Part shown: positions 31,498-40,870 of the stretch, in pieces
Numbering within the stretch: position 1 is the stretch's first letter
How the letters are laid out: the number at the start of each line of letters is the position of its first letter
Origin: Trypanosoma brucei gambiense DAL972
Lineage: Eukaryota > Euglenozoa > Kinetoplastea > Trypanosomatida > Trypanosomatidae
Assembly: GCF_000210295.1 (NCBI RefSeq)
Contig: NC_026736.1
Span: forward strand, 832,022-896,021
Direction: 5' to 3'
DNA length: 64,000 bases
Program-made: the position numbers and the translations under genes
The notes under the pieces: generated by a model
Told to the model about the DNA's origin: nothing
What the model saw: only the letters and a program-made list of their open reading frames with translations
Database searches by the model: none

Positions 31498-32313
31498 ATG
31501 GCAACAGAATTGAAGAAAGGACCACTCCCTACAGATATTGAAGAGACCGTAATAACTATCATGCGGGAGGAGGGCGTTAGGTACATAACGGCCAAGATTT
31601 TACGCATGCGGCTTGAATCTAAATACCAAATGGAGTTTGGGCCACACAAGGCGGCTATAGATGACATTGTTGCGAGGGCTATGCAGCGTCCTGAATTCAA
31701 GAAGCAACTGGAGTTGGCGCTCAAGGAGAAAGATGCATCCAAAAGCAGCGGAGGGAAGGGATCGAAGCGTGCCCGCAGTGCTGGAGCAGAGGCGCCCTCC
31801 AAAACAAAGAAGGAAATGACGGAGAAGCCAAAGAAGCCCGCCGACTATCCTAAGCCGGCTGTCAGTTCTTATTTACTTTTCGTAGCTGATCAGCGCGAGG
31901 ACCTGAAGGCGAAAAACCCCGGGATGCAGAATACTGCGATTCTTCAGACGTTGGGTAAAATGTGGAGTGATGCGTCCGATGACGTGAAAGAGCATTACAG
32001 AAAGAAGGCAGAGGAGGACAAGGCCAGATTCCGGCGTGAAGTAGACGAGTACAAGAGACAGGGTGGAAAGGAATACGGACGGGGAGGGAAGATAAAGAAG
32101 GATTCCAACGCCCCAAAACGCGCGATGACTTCCTTCATGTTCTTTTCGAGTGACTTCCGAAGCAAGCACAGTGATCTCAGCATCGTAGAGATGTCAAAGG
32201 CTGCCGGTGCCGCATGGAAGGAGCTCGGTCCGGAGGAGAGGAAGGTCTACGAGGAGATGGCAGAAAAGGACAAGGAGCGATACAAGAGGGAAATGGCAGC
32301 ACTACCCAAGTAG
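31498..32313 (+). CDS. TDP1: High-mobility-group chromatin protein TDP1
   Basis: 271 aa. Layout: an N-terminal DEK-C-like helical domain (~10-75), a basic Lys/Ser/Ala linker (80-115), HMG box A at ~117-187 (YPKPAVSSYLLFVADQR...LGKMW...YRKKAEEDK) and HMG box B at ~205-268 (NAPKRAMTSFMFFSSDFR...GAAWKEL...YEEMAEKDKERYK). This matches T. brucei TDP1, an architectural protein known to be enriched in the nucleolus and on the active VSG expression site, where it helps keep chromatin open for Pol I transcription. Box B begins with the canonical APKR and FF pair; all core aromatic residues (F, W, Y) are present. The gene lies on the same chromosome region as the rRNA at 1-4931, which is probably coincidence. 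Confidence 0.95.
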   Translation: MATELKKGPLPTDIEETVITIMREEGVRYITAKILRMRLESKYQMEFGPHKAAIDDIVARAMQRPEFKKQLELALKEKDASKSSGGKGSKRARSAGAEAPSKTKKEMTEKPKKPADYPKPAVSSYLLFVADQREDLKAKNPGMQNTAILQTLGKMWSDASDDVKEHYRKKAEEDKARFRREVDEYKRQGGKEYGRGGKIKKDSNAPKRAMTSFMFFSSDFRSKHSDLSIVEMSKAAGAAWKELGPEERKVYEEMAEKDKERYKREMAALPK

Positions 32314-33323
32314 CTTGGCAGTGTATATTGATGTTTCGCCTAGCCGGGGTAACAGTGGTTCATACTGGTTGGGGCTGGTGCTCGAAGGCTGACTCCAACT
32401 GAGGGTGTGAAAAAGAAAGGAAAACGAAAAAAGGTGTTTAGATAAAAGCCTCGTGGGGATCAGGAAAGACGCATTAGTAACGGCAGTGCGCTCACGTACA
32501 CGCGGTGACAGACACAGATTAGTGTACATGTGCATTGGGTACGTGCAGAGAAAGCAGGAATTCCATTTAGAGAGACTTGCGGGACTTATTTTTATCAATG
32601 TCTTCTTCCTTTAGTTTTCTTTCGTAACTTTTTACTTTTTTTACTTTTTTTTTATTTATTCTTATTTATTCTTTAAGTCTCCGCCACACAACTACTTTCA
32701 TTGTCCTTCCTCAAGCACGTGTGCCGAAACTTGCTTACGGCCATTGTCGCGACTGTAAGGGGTCGGGTCTGTGACAGGATGTTTTTTCCCCCCCTTCTCC
32801 CCGCTGGTTTAACAGATAGGGTGATAAGAAGGCTATGAAGGTGCGTGCAATTGTGTGTGTGCTGATGGGTAGTTAAAGTGCGTGAAAGACAGTGTTAGAT
32901 GGGTTGGCGCAGCAGCCGAGAGGGGGAAATCATATTGTAGGAAAGGAAATAATGACTTCCTGCGTCAGAGGGTGGACCAAAGAACTGAGAAATGGATGCT
33001 GTTTGGGCTCTGAGAGGGCTTTAAGTAATGTTCAATCCGTGAAGATGATGACACATATGTGTGTGCTTGAGGGTCAGACATATGGGAAGCAAAGGGAAGG
33101 TACTAAAACTAGAAGAAAAAAAGGAGGACAGAATCGCATATATATAGAGGAAGGGCTCCTCCGCACGTACTGAGAGGAGTGCTGAAGTGCGGAGTCTCCA
33201 ACAGGACGAGTAGAAAAAGAGACAAGGGATTTTCTCTTTTTTTTCTCTTTTTCGCCGTGAACACCCATGCAACTTTTTTTTTTTGGGGCCTGCTGGGGAT
33301 TACACACTAAAATGCCGTCAATG

Positions 33324-33342
33324 ATATATATATATATATATA
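33324..33342. repeat. (AT)n microsatellite
   Basis: About nine AT units. Confidence 0.9.
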
Positions 33343-33528
33343 GACATGTATTCCTCGTCCCCGGCTCACTCACCCCTCTCCTCCCGCCTTTGCACGCCCT
33401 GAACAGATTTGCCATTCTCTTCGGCGTATGCGTGTTCTTGTGTGCTTACTGAGGGGCGAAAACCTCCATGGAACATCGGTGTTTTAGCTCCTTCACCTGT
33501 CTTTTTTTTTTTAAAACTTGAATAAATA

Positions 33529-33530
33529 AG
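33529..33530 (+). promoter_or_regulatory. Predicted spliced-leader acceptor
   Basis: The tract 33490-33512 (CTTCACCTGTC then 12 T) is followed by the first AG at 33529-33530, 63 bases before the ATG at 33594. Confidence 0.6.
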
Positions 33531-33593
33531 GTGTAAATCGGCATCAATATCCCATCGGTGCTGCGGTGTGGAAGGTGAGTGGAAAGGGAAAGC

Positions 33594-34679
33594 ATGTCGA
33601 GCTGTGAGCGACTTTCACCAAAACAATTTCATAGTCAAGAGTCACGGCTCTATACGGAAAAATGCGTCAGAGAGTTGATGCAAACGAGGGCGTTCCGAGA
33701 CTATGTTGGTCACTTAGAATACAGTGAAAGGATGCAATTCTCATGGTTTGTTGCGCTTATCGGCTTGGCGCTTGCGTCTTACTATCATGCAATCTTTATG
33801 TTTCCAGTCAACTGTGGTACTTACGCTGGTAACTTTGACGAAGCGACCCCCTTTTTCCTCGTGGCAACCCTGTTGATGGCGCTGTTTGTTGCTCCCTCAG
33901 TTATGGTTGCGCAGATCAGTGGATTTTTTGAGCCCATTTCGAGGGAGGAAGTGTCGAGTCTTTTAACGTATATTACATTCGTTAATGCTGCCGTTGTCTC
34001 GTTCGGTGGGAGCTGGTTGCACAACCCGCCGTATATCGTTTCAGAACCGCCTGTACCATGGCTCTCCGGAACGATTTCACAGTTAGATGAGCTGGCGACA
34101 CGCACTATTTTGCGCGCACTTCCGCTTCATGGAATAGTAGTGGGGAGCTGGCTGCTGTATCTCTGGCAAAGTCGAGGCTGGAGGCGCGTCTGGAAGCTAC
34201 CGCTGCCGCTTTTGACAGCTCCTGTTCTTCTTGCCGTCTTTACTTGGTTTTGGTTCCGTGTTACAAGCCCCATTTGTGCGCAGTTGCTTAGTTCGAGCAC
34301 TGACGCTTTAGAATTAGTAGATGTCTTTTTCAGTGCATCTGATGAGATGATTAAGAGTTTCTCATCTATTTTCAGCACTCCGCTTCGGCTTGGGGCTTTT
34401 ATAAGCCCTCAGGACTGTTGCCGGTTGTGGTGCTCCACACTTGCGTTTTCTCTTTTGTACTTCGCAGGGGCACTGGCAATCCCTGTGATCGGCGGTATTG
34501 CCATTCTAATATCATGGGTCCTGCCTACGCATCCAACTACGTGGGGTCTGTCCTTTATTTTAAGTATAGCCGGTCTGGTCATGCAAGTTCAGAGGAATGA
34601 GTCAAGTGTGGTGGCACTGTTTGCCTTGCTTGTGGCCATTTGGGCGTTGGGGCGCAACGGCTTCTCACTCATGAACTAA
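33594..34679 (+). CDS. Hypothetical polytopic membrane protein
   Basis: 361 aa, starting at the first ATG after the acceptor AG at 33530; the open frame extends five codons upstream to a GTG. A ~45-residue polar N-terminus is followed by about eight hydrophobic segments, for example FSWFVALIGLALASYY, FFLVATLLMALFVAPSVMV, TYITFVNAAVVSFGG, GIVVGSWLLYLW, LLTAPVLLAVFTWFWF, LAIPVIGGIAILISWVL, LSFILSIAGLVM and VVALFALLVAIWALG. There is no obvious signal peptide and no motif of a known transporter or enzyme. A conserved-looking loop (SWLHNPPYIVSEPPVPWLSG) lies between the third and fourth segments. The subcellular membrane cannot be told from the sequence. Confidence 0.85.
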   Translation: MSSCERLSPKQFHSQESRLYTEKCVRELMQTRAFRDYVGHLEYSERMQFSWFVALIGLALASYYHAIFMFPVNCGTYAGNFDEATPFFLVATLLMALFVAPSVMVAQISGFFEPISREEVSSLLTYITFVNAAVVSFGGSWLHNPPYIVSEPPVPWLSGTISQLDELATRTILRALPLHGIVVGSWLLYLWQSRGWRRVWKLPLPLLTAPVLLAVFTWFWFRVTSPICAQLLSSSTDALELVDVFFSASDEMIKSFSSIFSTPLRLGAFISPQDCCRLWCSTLAFSLLYFAGALAIPVIGGIAILISWVLPTHPTTWGLSFILSIAGLVMQVQRNESSVVALFALLVAIWALGRNGFSLMN

Positions 34680-35075
34680 GGTTTTTTTAATTCTTACAGG
34701 GTGTAATGGGGAATGGGGCCAAGGATCGCAAGATGAGGGAACGAGGGGAATTAGAGGCACCGCAGTAACAACGGGTTCCATAATGTTCGGAATGCGAGGT
34801 ACCTTGGATTCGCTTCACTGGTTTCATCTGAACAATGGAGGCGCTTCGAAGCCAGTGTGGGTGTTGCGTTTTTCTTTTCTTTTCCTTTGTGCCATGCCAA
34901 AGACCTGTGCTACATACCGCTCTTTCATGCAATTGTATTTGAGTTGGCTGGAATCGTCAGCTTAAACTCACTGTGTTTGGTGTTCTTCTGAACATTTGTA
35001 CAATTCATACGTTAGTGCATATCTTCTTTGCCCTCCCTTTTCCTAGACCAACGTGGTTGTTTGAGGGATACTTGG
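34680..35075. other. Intergenic region
   Basis: Just under 400 bases; no gene seen. Confidence 0.6.
35045..35046 (+). promoter_or_regulatory. Predicted spliced-leader acceptor (decides the next start)
   Basis: The pyrimidine tract 35022-35044 (TCTTCTTTGCCCTCCCTTTTCCT) ends in AG. It lies inside the upstream extension of the next open frame, so that extension cannot be translated and the ATG at 35076 is the start. Confidence 0.7.
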
Positions 35076-36551
35076 ATGCTGCCCTCAGCGCAAGAAGTCG
35101 TGGAAGTGCGCTCTCCGGAGACCGTTAAACTGGACTTGGTTCCCGATGATGCCACTGCGGGGCCCGAAATTGCGGGTGCCGAACATCATCATTCGGAGGA
35201 TTCGGGAGCTGCGATGTCGCACTCCGAGGGAGACCACCGCGAGGATACGAATGGTGCGATGGTGTCTGATACTAAAAGTTCCGCACTCGACTTGATGGAG
35301 AAGCCCGAGGGTGACGGTAGTGAAGAATACCGTAAGCCCCCTGCTGGGACCGATAGTGATACGTGTGATACGGCGGCAGAACATCTGTTCAGCGAGGAGG
35401 ATGGGGAGGAGGAGGGGAGCCAACAAGAGGAAAGAGATGAAGGGAGTTATGAGGACCGTTCCGAAGACGAAGAGGAAGTTGAAGGAGAGCCGGACGGGGA
35501 AGGATCTGACGAAGAGCAAGATGTGATGGAGCAGGAAGAGGATTATGGATTTGTGTTGCCTCCGGAGACTAGTAAGGATGCCGTGGCGAAAGTCGAATCG
35601 TTCGTGATTAATGGAAAGAAGTATACCGCATCTTCTTTTGTACATAATGCTGGCTTTCGAGTGCTTCGAGAGTTGAAGGGGAAGAAGGCAAGGGATTTGG
35701 TAATATGCGCGTCGCGCAAACCACATAACATCCTGAGCTGCAAAAATTTGCACCTAACTAATCGTGCAGTGTGTGTAAAGGATTGCTATCTGAGGCTCAA
35801 CACGTTGGTAAACAACCCCGGCAAAGAAGCTTTGCTTGTCGACCCTACGTCTGCGGCAACGGCGCTGTTTTGTGAAAGGACTGATGCCGATCACGATCAG
35901 AGTGCCTGTACCGCGTTGCACCTCATGCCAGGAATTGTCTACGTAGGTTTCCCCCCTCTTCGTGTCGGATACTTCGAGGGAGAGCTCCATAAAAATATCG
36001 CCCTGACGAGACTTCAGGAAGGTAGTGACACCTGTGGAACATGGTGTGCCGGCCGTCGCTCACATATCGTTGTTACGTGTAGCTTCGTTCATTACAATAG
36101 AGGGACGGTATACAAGGAGGCACCATCTCCTCCCGCTCTGCCCACTGCCCTCTTCCCAGGTATGCAACCTCGTGAGCACGTGGGGAGGGGGCGCGGGAGG
36201 AATCCACTCGGTCGAGGTCGAGGGGCGCGTGGACGGGGCGGATTGGGTCGTGGGCGCGGGTGCGGGGCTGCCACTGAGGGACACGATAGATCGAACAATG
36301 CCAGAGGTAGGGGCCGGGGCGCAAGTAAGGAATTGAGCGCTGGTAGAGGACGCGTGCGGCCAGTGAATGTTGTGGCCGCACAGCCCCCACTAAGCAGCGC
36401 GGTCGTGTGCGAGGAAGTGGGTGGTGTTGCGCCGCCACCCGAGGTTGCCATCACTGAGGGGGGTATGCGGGCACACGGGGTCCAGTTCCTGAATTTCGTC
36501 CTCGTGCTGCTGAGTGTCATCATTGCAGTTCTTGTTTACATGCTGATGTGA
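35076..36551 (+). CDS. Acidic, RG-rich, tail-anchored hypothetical protein
   Basis: 491 aa. Four parts: a low-complexity N-terminus with a very acidic stretch at ~106-155 (runs of E, D, G and S); a folded central region ~160-350 starting SFVINGKKYTASSF with several Cys; an RG/RGG-rich tract at ~370-426 (repeated GRGRG); and one hydrophobic C-terminal segment at ~470-491 (VLVLLSVIIAVLVYMLM) ending at the stop, typical of a tail anchor. RG tracts bind RNA and are arginine-methylated in trypanosomes; a tail anchor puts the protein on the ER, outer mitochondrial or nuclear membrane with the RG part in the cytosol. Together these suggest RNA tethering to a membrane, which is inference. The open frame upstream begins at TTG and is cut off by the acceptor AG at 35046. 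Confidence 0.87.
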   Translation: MLPSAQEVVEVRSPETVKLDLVPDDATAGPEIAGAEHHHSEDSGAAMSHSEGDHREDTNGAMVSDTKSSALDLMEKPEGDGSEEYRKPPAGTDSDTCDTAAEHLFSEEDGEEEGSQQEERDEGSYEDRSEDEEEVEGEPDGEGSDEEQDVMEQEEDYGFVLPPETSKDAVAKVESFVINGKKYTASSFVHNAGFRVLRELKGKKARDLVICASRKPHNILSCKNLHLTNRAVCVKDCYLRLNTLVNNPGKEALLVDPTSAATALFCERTDADHDQSACTALHLMPGIVYVGFPPLRVGYFEGELHKNIALTRLQEGSDTCGTWCAGRRSHIVVTCSFVHYNRGTVYKEAPSPPALPTALFPGMQPREHVGRGRGRNPLGRGRGARGRGGLGRGRGCGAATEGHDRSNNARGRGRGASKELSAGRGRVRPVNVVAAQPPLSSAVVCEEVGGVAPPPEVAITEGGMRAHGVQFLNFVLVLLSVIIAVLVYMLM

Positions 36552-37232
36552 GGCTCTATAGGGTTTCGCTGCGCAAGCGGGATGACGGGCTTGAGTGCGT
36601 CCTTCTTGGGTCGAAGGGTCTATATTCTTTTCCAACCTCTCGCGCCCCTTATGCTGGCGTATAAAGAAGGGGTGTTGTTTTGTTTACAATTGCGCGCCGG
36701 CTGGATCATGCGCAAAGCGGAACACCTGAAGGGAGGGGAACATGTGCGAGCCGCCTTGTGGTTGTGATGTGTGACCAATATATAGACGGTGGCTGCCCTT
36801 CCCGTGGCTGTTCAATGGCTAGTGTTCTTCATTGCTCGCTTCGGCGTTAGTTGTGCCCGTAAATTCTTGGTTGGGGCCAGTGAAGAGACTTGCAGCAGCC
36901 TTTCTGTCGTTAGTTCTAAGCACCGTGACGATTAGCCGCGTAGGTGTGGGCGAGTACGCCGACTCCCTTGCGTCGAGTAAAGTTAATTTCTGCTGGAAGA
37001 CACGGACTCTGTGCTATACACCGTCCCCGCTCTTCCTTAACTCTTCTTTAATCCGTATTGCACCTGCGTTTGTTATCATTTTTTTTTTTGAAAGAAGATT
37101 CCCATTACACTTCCATGGGTCTGAACAATTTGAAATATACCACTTTTTTGCCGTGCCACGTTGCTCTAGTCATTAGGAGTGCCGCACCCGCTGAGAAGGG
37201 ACCTCTGAAACAGTGCGAAAGAATATTGGATC
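36552..37232. other. Intergenic region
   Basis: No gene seen. A T11 tract at 37080-37090 and an acceptor-like CTCTAG at 37164-37169 lie before the next gene. Confidence 0.6.
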
Positions 37233-38516
37233 ATGGTCTACCCCTTTTCCAAGCAGCCCGACCACTTCAGGGAGCGCCGAAGCTTGCTGCTTCCTCTATC
37301 TTTAGTTGCTGGTTCGTTGTTTTTTGGGGTGAGACTTTACAAGTGGTGGAGTGAATACCGCGAGTCCATGGAGGATGAACAGCTGTTTGGAGAGACTTCA
37401 GCGTCACCACTCCTTAGTTTGGACGGAGGGTTCCCCCCGAAGGTTCAATCTCAGACGTTGAGCGCCCGCGAGGGCAGTGGATTCGAATGCAGCAGCGGCG
37501 TTCTTACTCAGGAGGAGCGCGGTGAGGCGCTGCGGTTGGCGCGGATGCTTTTAGGTGAAACACCCATCAGTGACTCAAGCTCTCTTGGGTCTGGGGAGAG
37601 TTCTGACTCAGGTGTCACCGACGTTTCACTCAACTACCAAATTGCCGTAGAGTTGGAGAGGGAGGCTCGTGACAGTCTCACTGAGGCAGTGGTTCAGGGG
37701 GAAGTGGCCAGAGCTGCCGCCCGAGGCAGGCCATTGACACTTGCAGATTATTCGACCGTGTTGCCGTTGGTTGTGGAGTATCTTGAGGTGTCAATGGACC
37801 GTGAAGAGCTTCGCGCGCGTCGTGCCGCCAAGCGTCTCGTGGATCAACAAAATGGAGGACTGAGATTTAGTTCTGGCGCCGGAAGGCACGGCCCCGACGA
37901 TTTTTTCATCAATGATGTAGATGAGATCAGTCGCCGCGTGGCGCAGATGCGCTCGGCGGATATCAGCAAAGCATGTGCAGATTTGTTTTCGCGATCTGAA
38001 GAGATGGACCGGCTACTAAGAGCCCCAGCAAACAATCGCTGGGACGATTGCATGGAGATGGATTGGGGTGGTGACGACGAGGCCGACTTGATGGCATACC
38101 TTGACCAGGATGATTCGGCGGGTTACGCTAATCGTGCAGAGGCCCGTGTGGGGGCTCAGCTTCAGCGTGACCTACGAACGTTCGACGATGAAGAGATGTA
38201 TGACGATGATGCGCAGGAAGAGGAGAGTGAGGACCTCGATGATGAATTGGAGAAGGCCGACTTCGAGCGTATGCTCTTAAGCAAGCTTTACTTGCTTGCA
38301 GAAAGTGTGGGAATGGAGGATGCAGCTTGCGAGTGTCGAGCAAAGAGACATAAAGAGGGTGAGGCGTTGGGTTTTGGGGGAGGAGAGCCAAGGCAACTTG
38401 ATACTGTTGATGATTTGGAGGAGGATCATTTGCAGATAAGTGATGATGCGGACAGCGACACTTGGGAGACGGAGGGAGATTTTGAGGAGGAAGAGGTTGA
38501 AAGTTCCGGGGGTTAA
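37233..38516 (+). CDS. Hypothetical protein with N-terminal membrane anchor and acidic C-terminus
   Basis: 427 aa. A basic N-terminus is followed by one hydrophobic segment at ~18-34 (LLLPLSLVAGSLFFGVR) and then KWW, typical of an uncleaved anchor. The rest is mostly helical and charged, with a region at ~165-230 rich in Arg and Ala (ELRARRAAKRLVDQQ, SRRVAQMRSADISKACADLFSR) and several strongly acidic stretches in the last 150 residues (DDEEMYDDDAQEEESEDLDD, and EEEE near the end). I recognise no domain. The gene lies directly after the tail-anchored RG protein; both have acidic low-complexity regions, but no relation is visible. Confidence 0.85.
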   Translation: MVYPFSKQPDHFRERRSLLLPLSLVAGSLFFGVRLYKWWSEYRESMEDEQLFGETSASPLLSLDGGFPPKVQSQTLSAREGSGFECSSGVLTQEERGEALRLARMLLGETPISDSSSLGSGESSDSGVTDVSLNYQIAVELEREARDSLTEAVVQGEVARAAARGRPLTLADYSTVLPLVVEYLEVSMDREELRARRAAKRLVDQQNGGLRFSSGAGRHGPDDFFINDVDEISRRVAQMRSADISKACADLFSRSEEMDRLLRAPANNRWDDCMEMDWGGDDEADLMAYLDQDDSAGYANRAEARVGAQLQRDLRTFDDEEMYDDDAQEEESEDLDDELEKADFERMLLSKLYLLAESVGMEDAACECRAKRHKEGEALGFGGGEPRQLDTVDDLEEDHLQISDDADSDTWETEGDFEEEEVESSGG

Positions 38517-39341
38517 TCTCGTTGTCTTTACGATCCAGGAACGTTACGGTCTTTCCCAAGGTTTCCGGTAGGAGTCAGTACGAAGTTTAAATCTTTAACG
38601 CACGAAATAAGAGGATACCAGATTGTTATTCTATATGGTTTCTCGCTATGAGGGAATGAAGGGAGAATATGTGTCGTTCCTTTCCGCACTCCCGTTTCTT
38701 TTCAGAGTTCCGCTGCACTGTCAACTTCCTTATCTTTTACGATCGAACATCCGTGTTGCCAACACTCTCAAGTTCTTTTTTTAAATTTTTGCAAGTCTGA
38801 CGACTATGATGGTCGAGTTTATCATTTAGAGCTGTGTGTGTACGGAAATTCGGCGCAACTGCCGAGTTGGGTTGCATTTGAATGTTTTGGTCGGTGTTAG
38901 GGTACCTTGCGCGGCCTTGATGAGTTCGGTTGCGTAATATCGGCGTAGTTTTGCCTGTGTGTGTGTGTGTTTGCACGCGTGGAGAAACATGGGAATGACC
39001 CGGTTTGTGCTGCTGGTGGGCGTTCATTTTCCCTTTGGGATATGACAGTGAGCAGACTGCTATGCAGACTCTGAGATTGCACTACATGCCGCGGTTAATT
39101 CACACTCACAACCATATACATATTTGTGCTCATGTGCGCCTCATTCCAGAAGTGCTCTGCTGTTTCACAAGAAAATGTTATTGCTCAACCGTATACGTGG
39201 TTGCTTGCATCCAGTATGCTTTCCAAACCCATTTCTTCTTTTCAATTTTTCGCGATTCTTGTGCATACCATTTGCTTCACGTGTATAAGGCAAAATATTA
39301 TATATATTCAAAGAATATATATTACCTGTGCTGTTTCGATC
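38517..39341. other. Intergenic region
   Basis: No gene seen. It includes a (TG)n run at 38956-38971. The open frame of the next gene extends back to a GTG at 39126, but the sequence 39126-39341 is T-rich with acceptor-like AGs and is probably 5' UTR. Confidence 0.55.
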
Positions 39342-40484
39342 ATGTTGAGGAGGATGGAAGATTGCTATATTGATTATGTGGCGGGGCTTCTGGCACGGGG
39401 TAACATTGACATGAACGTTGTAAGGACAACACTTGTTTCACTGGGCTTTGATGATAGAAGCATAGACATCATGCTCGGTGAGGCTCTGAATTTGCGTTGG
39501 ACGAGTGGTTCCTCATCAACCACAATGACCGCCTCCGAACCCGCCTCGGAGACGGCTTCGAGAACGAGTCTAGAGAAGGGGGCCGTTCCCTTCCTGTATG
39601 GGGATAACGCGGTTAAGCTATCACGATCTTATCCATTGGGGGAGGTTCCGGAGGGCACGGGTAGTGTCGACACAAGTCAGCAGCGCCTTCCTGTTGACTT
39701 TAGGGACAAAATTATATCGTTGTCGAGCACCGGCAGCCATTCGTGCATGTGCCAGGAAGACCCTTCTTCCTCTTGCACGACTGGTATGGGCTACGAACCT
39801 GAGGTTGGATTGCCACCCTTCATCAATGCAGAAGGCTGCCAGCAAGACCGTGGTAATGTGCCAGGTGAGCGCTATAAAAGACATTTGGAAGCCTTGGAAG
39901 AATTACTCGGTGTTGTCTGGTTTCCTAGCAATGAGGTTGTTGATAGGTGTGTACCCCTGAGAGTGCGGAATGAGCTGTGCCGAAGCCGACTGAAGAAGTT
40001 GATAATGTGTGGCAAGGGGCCAGATAAAATACTTCTCCCCCTGCCACAGTACCTTTATGAAGCGGAACGTGAGGATTGGGGAACACCTCAGAAGAGTTAC
40101 GATGACCGAGCGGTTCGTTTTTTCCGCCATTTGGACACGTGTGATAGACATCATTCCTCCATTCAACGGCGAAGGAGTCGCTCCCCCCGGCAAAGACGTC
40201 CCTGTGATGGTGCCCTGGGTCACTGCGAACTGTGTAGGACCCTATCTTATAGATTTCTTTTATCCTGCAAAGGAGAACAACGCTCACGGCCGCAGACAAC
40301 ATCCGCCGCCGCTGGTGGTGCGTGCCATGTGAAAATGAGACCGCTTTCTGTTAACACGGTTGGGTGTGGAAGGATTAACGTAAAAGCCGTTGTGACAACG
40401 CTTCCGCGGCGTGAGGATCGCGTGGGGAAGGCCCTTGCCTACCGTGCTGCGTGGAGCAGATTTGGTCTCTGGCCTGCGATATAA
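39342..40484 (+). CDS. Hypothetical protein, possible HYLS1-like centriolar protein
   Basis: 380 aa from the ATG at 39342 (MLRRMEDCYIDYV); a second ATG follows at 39354. The N-terminus has a short UBA-like helical region (VVRTTLVSLGFDDRSIDIML, residues ~24-43). The last ~50 residues contain MRPLSVN and then PRREDRVGKALAYRAAWSRF. HYLS1 proteins, centriole components needed for ciliogenesis, have an N-terminal helical motif of the type EIREELEKLGY and a C-terminal box with MRP and a DPV(A)R...YxxxW pattern; the C-terminus here has DRV...Y..AW at the right place. This is only a motif-level resemblance. The middle is Ser/Thr- and Arg-rich (RRRSRSPRQRR). If not HYLS1-like, the function is unknown. 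Confidence 0.8.
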   Translation: MLRRMEDCYIDYVAGLLARGNIDMNVVRTTLVSLGFDDRSIDIMLGEALNLRWTSGSSSTTMTASEPASETASRTSLEKGAVPFLYGDNAVKLSRSYPLGEVPEGTGSVDTSQQRLPVDFRDKIISLSSTGSHSCMCQEDPSSSCTTGMGYEPEVGLPPFINAEGCQQDRGNVPGERYKRHLEALEELLGVVWFPSNEVVDRCVPLRVRNELCRSRLKKLIMCGKGPDKILLPLPQYLYEAEREDWGTPQKSYDDRAVRFFRHLDTCDRHHSSIQRRRSRSPRQRRPCDGALGHCELCRTLSYRFLLSCKGEQRSRPQTTSAAAGGACHVKMRPLSVNTVGCGRINVKAVVTTLPRREDRVGKALAYRAAWSRFGLWPAI

Positions 40485-40870
40485 GTTGAGAGTGGTGTGC
40501 TGATTTTGACATCTTGTTAGGTGTGCGGGTCAGCGGGCGCACTATTATCGGTGTGTTTTCCCTTTTGTTGCCAGCGAGAATTGCACCCCCTTTCCCTTTC
40601 TTTTTGTTTTCACGAGCTCTTCGCTTGTATAGCGAGGCTTTAGTGCCACGTACGTGTTGTGCTGGGTCGTTTTTACCGCGACAGGTGACATAGATTTTTC
40701 CTTCTGCTCGTTGCGAACCTCACGTGGATACTGCTCTCTTGGTGGGTAGCCTCAGTCTACATGGCAAACCCTTGCGTGTAATGGAGGGGGCTTGCCTTTG
40801 ATTTCTGCTTGAACATTTCTAGTTTATACTCAGCTTGTTTCGCAGGGAAGGTTCAAAATAGAAGAGTGTA
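40485..40870. other. Intergenic region
   Basis: No gene seen. Pyrimidine-rich at 40557-40612. Confidence 0.6.
40844..40845 (+). promoter_or_regulatory. Predicted spliced-leader acceptor
   Basis: CTTGTTTCGCAG ends here, 25 bases before the ATG at 40871; the pyrimidine content upstream is moderate. Confidence 0.5.

Larger units (their letters stand above)
32314..33593. other. Long intergenic region
   Basis: About 1.3 kb without a supported gene. It contains T-rich tracts (32626-32670, 33235-33252, 33275-33287) and a (TA)n run at 33324-33342. Confidence 0.55.

Noticed and set aside
35085..35753. 222-codon - strand frame
   Set aside because: Antisense of the acidic low-complexity part of the RG-rich gene; wrong strand for the cluster.
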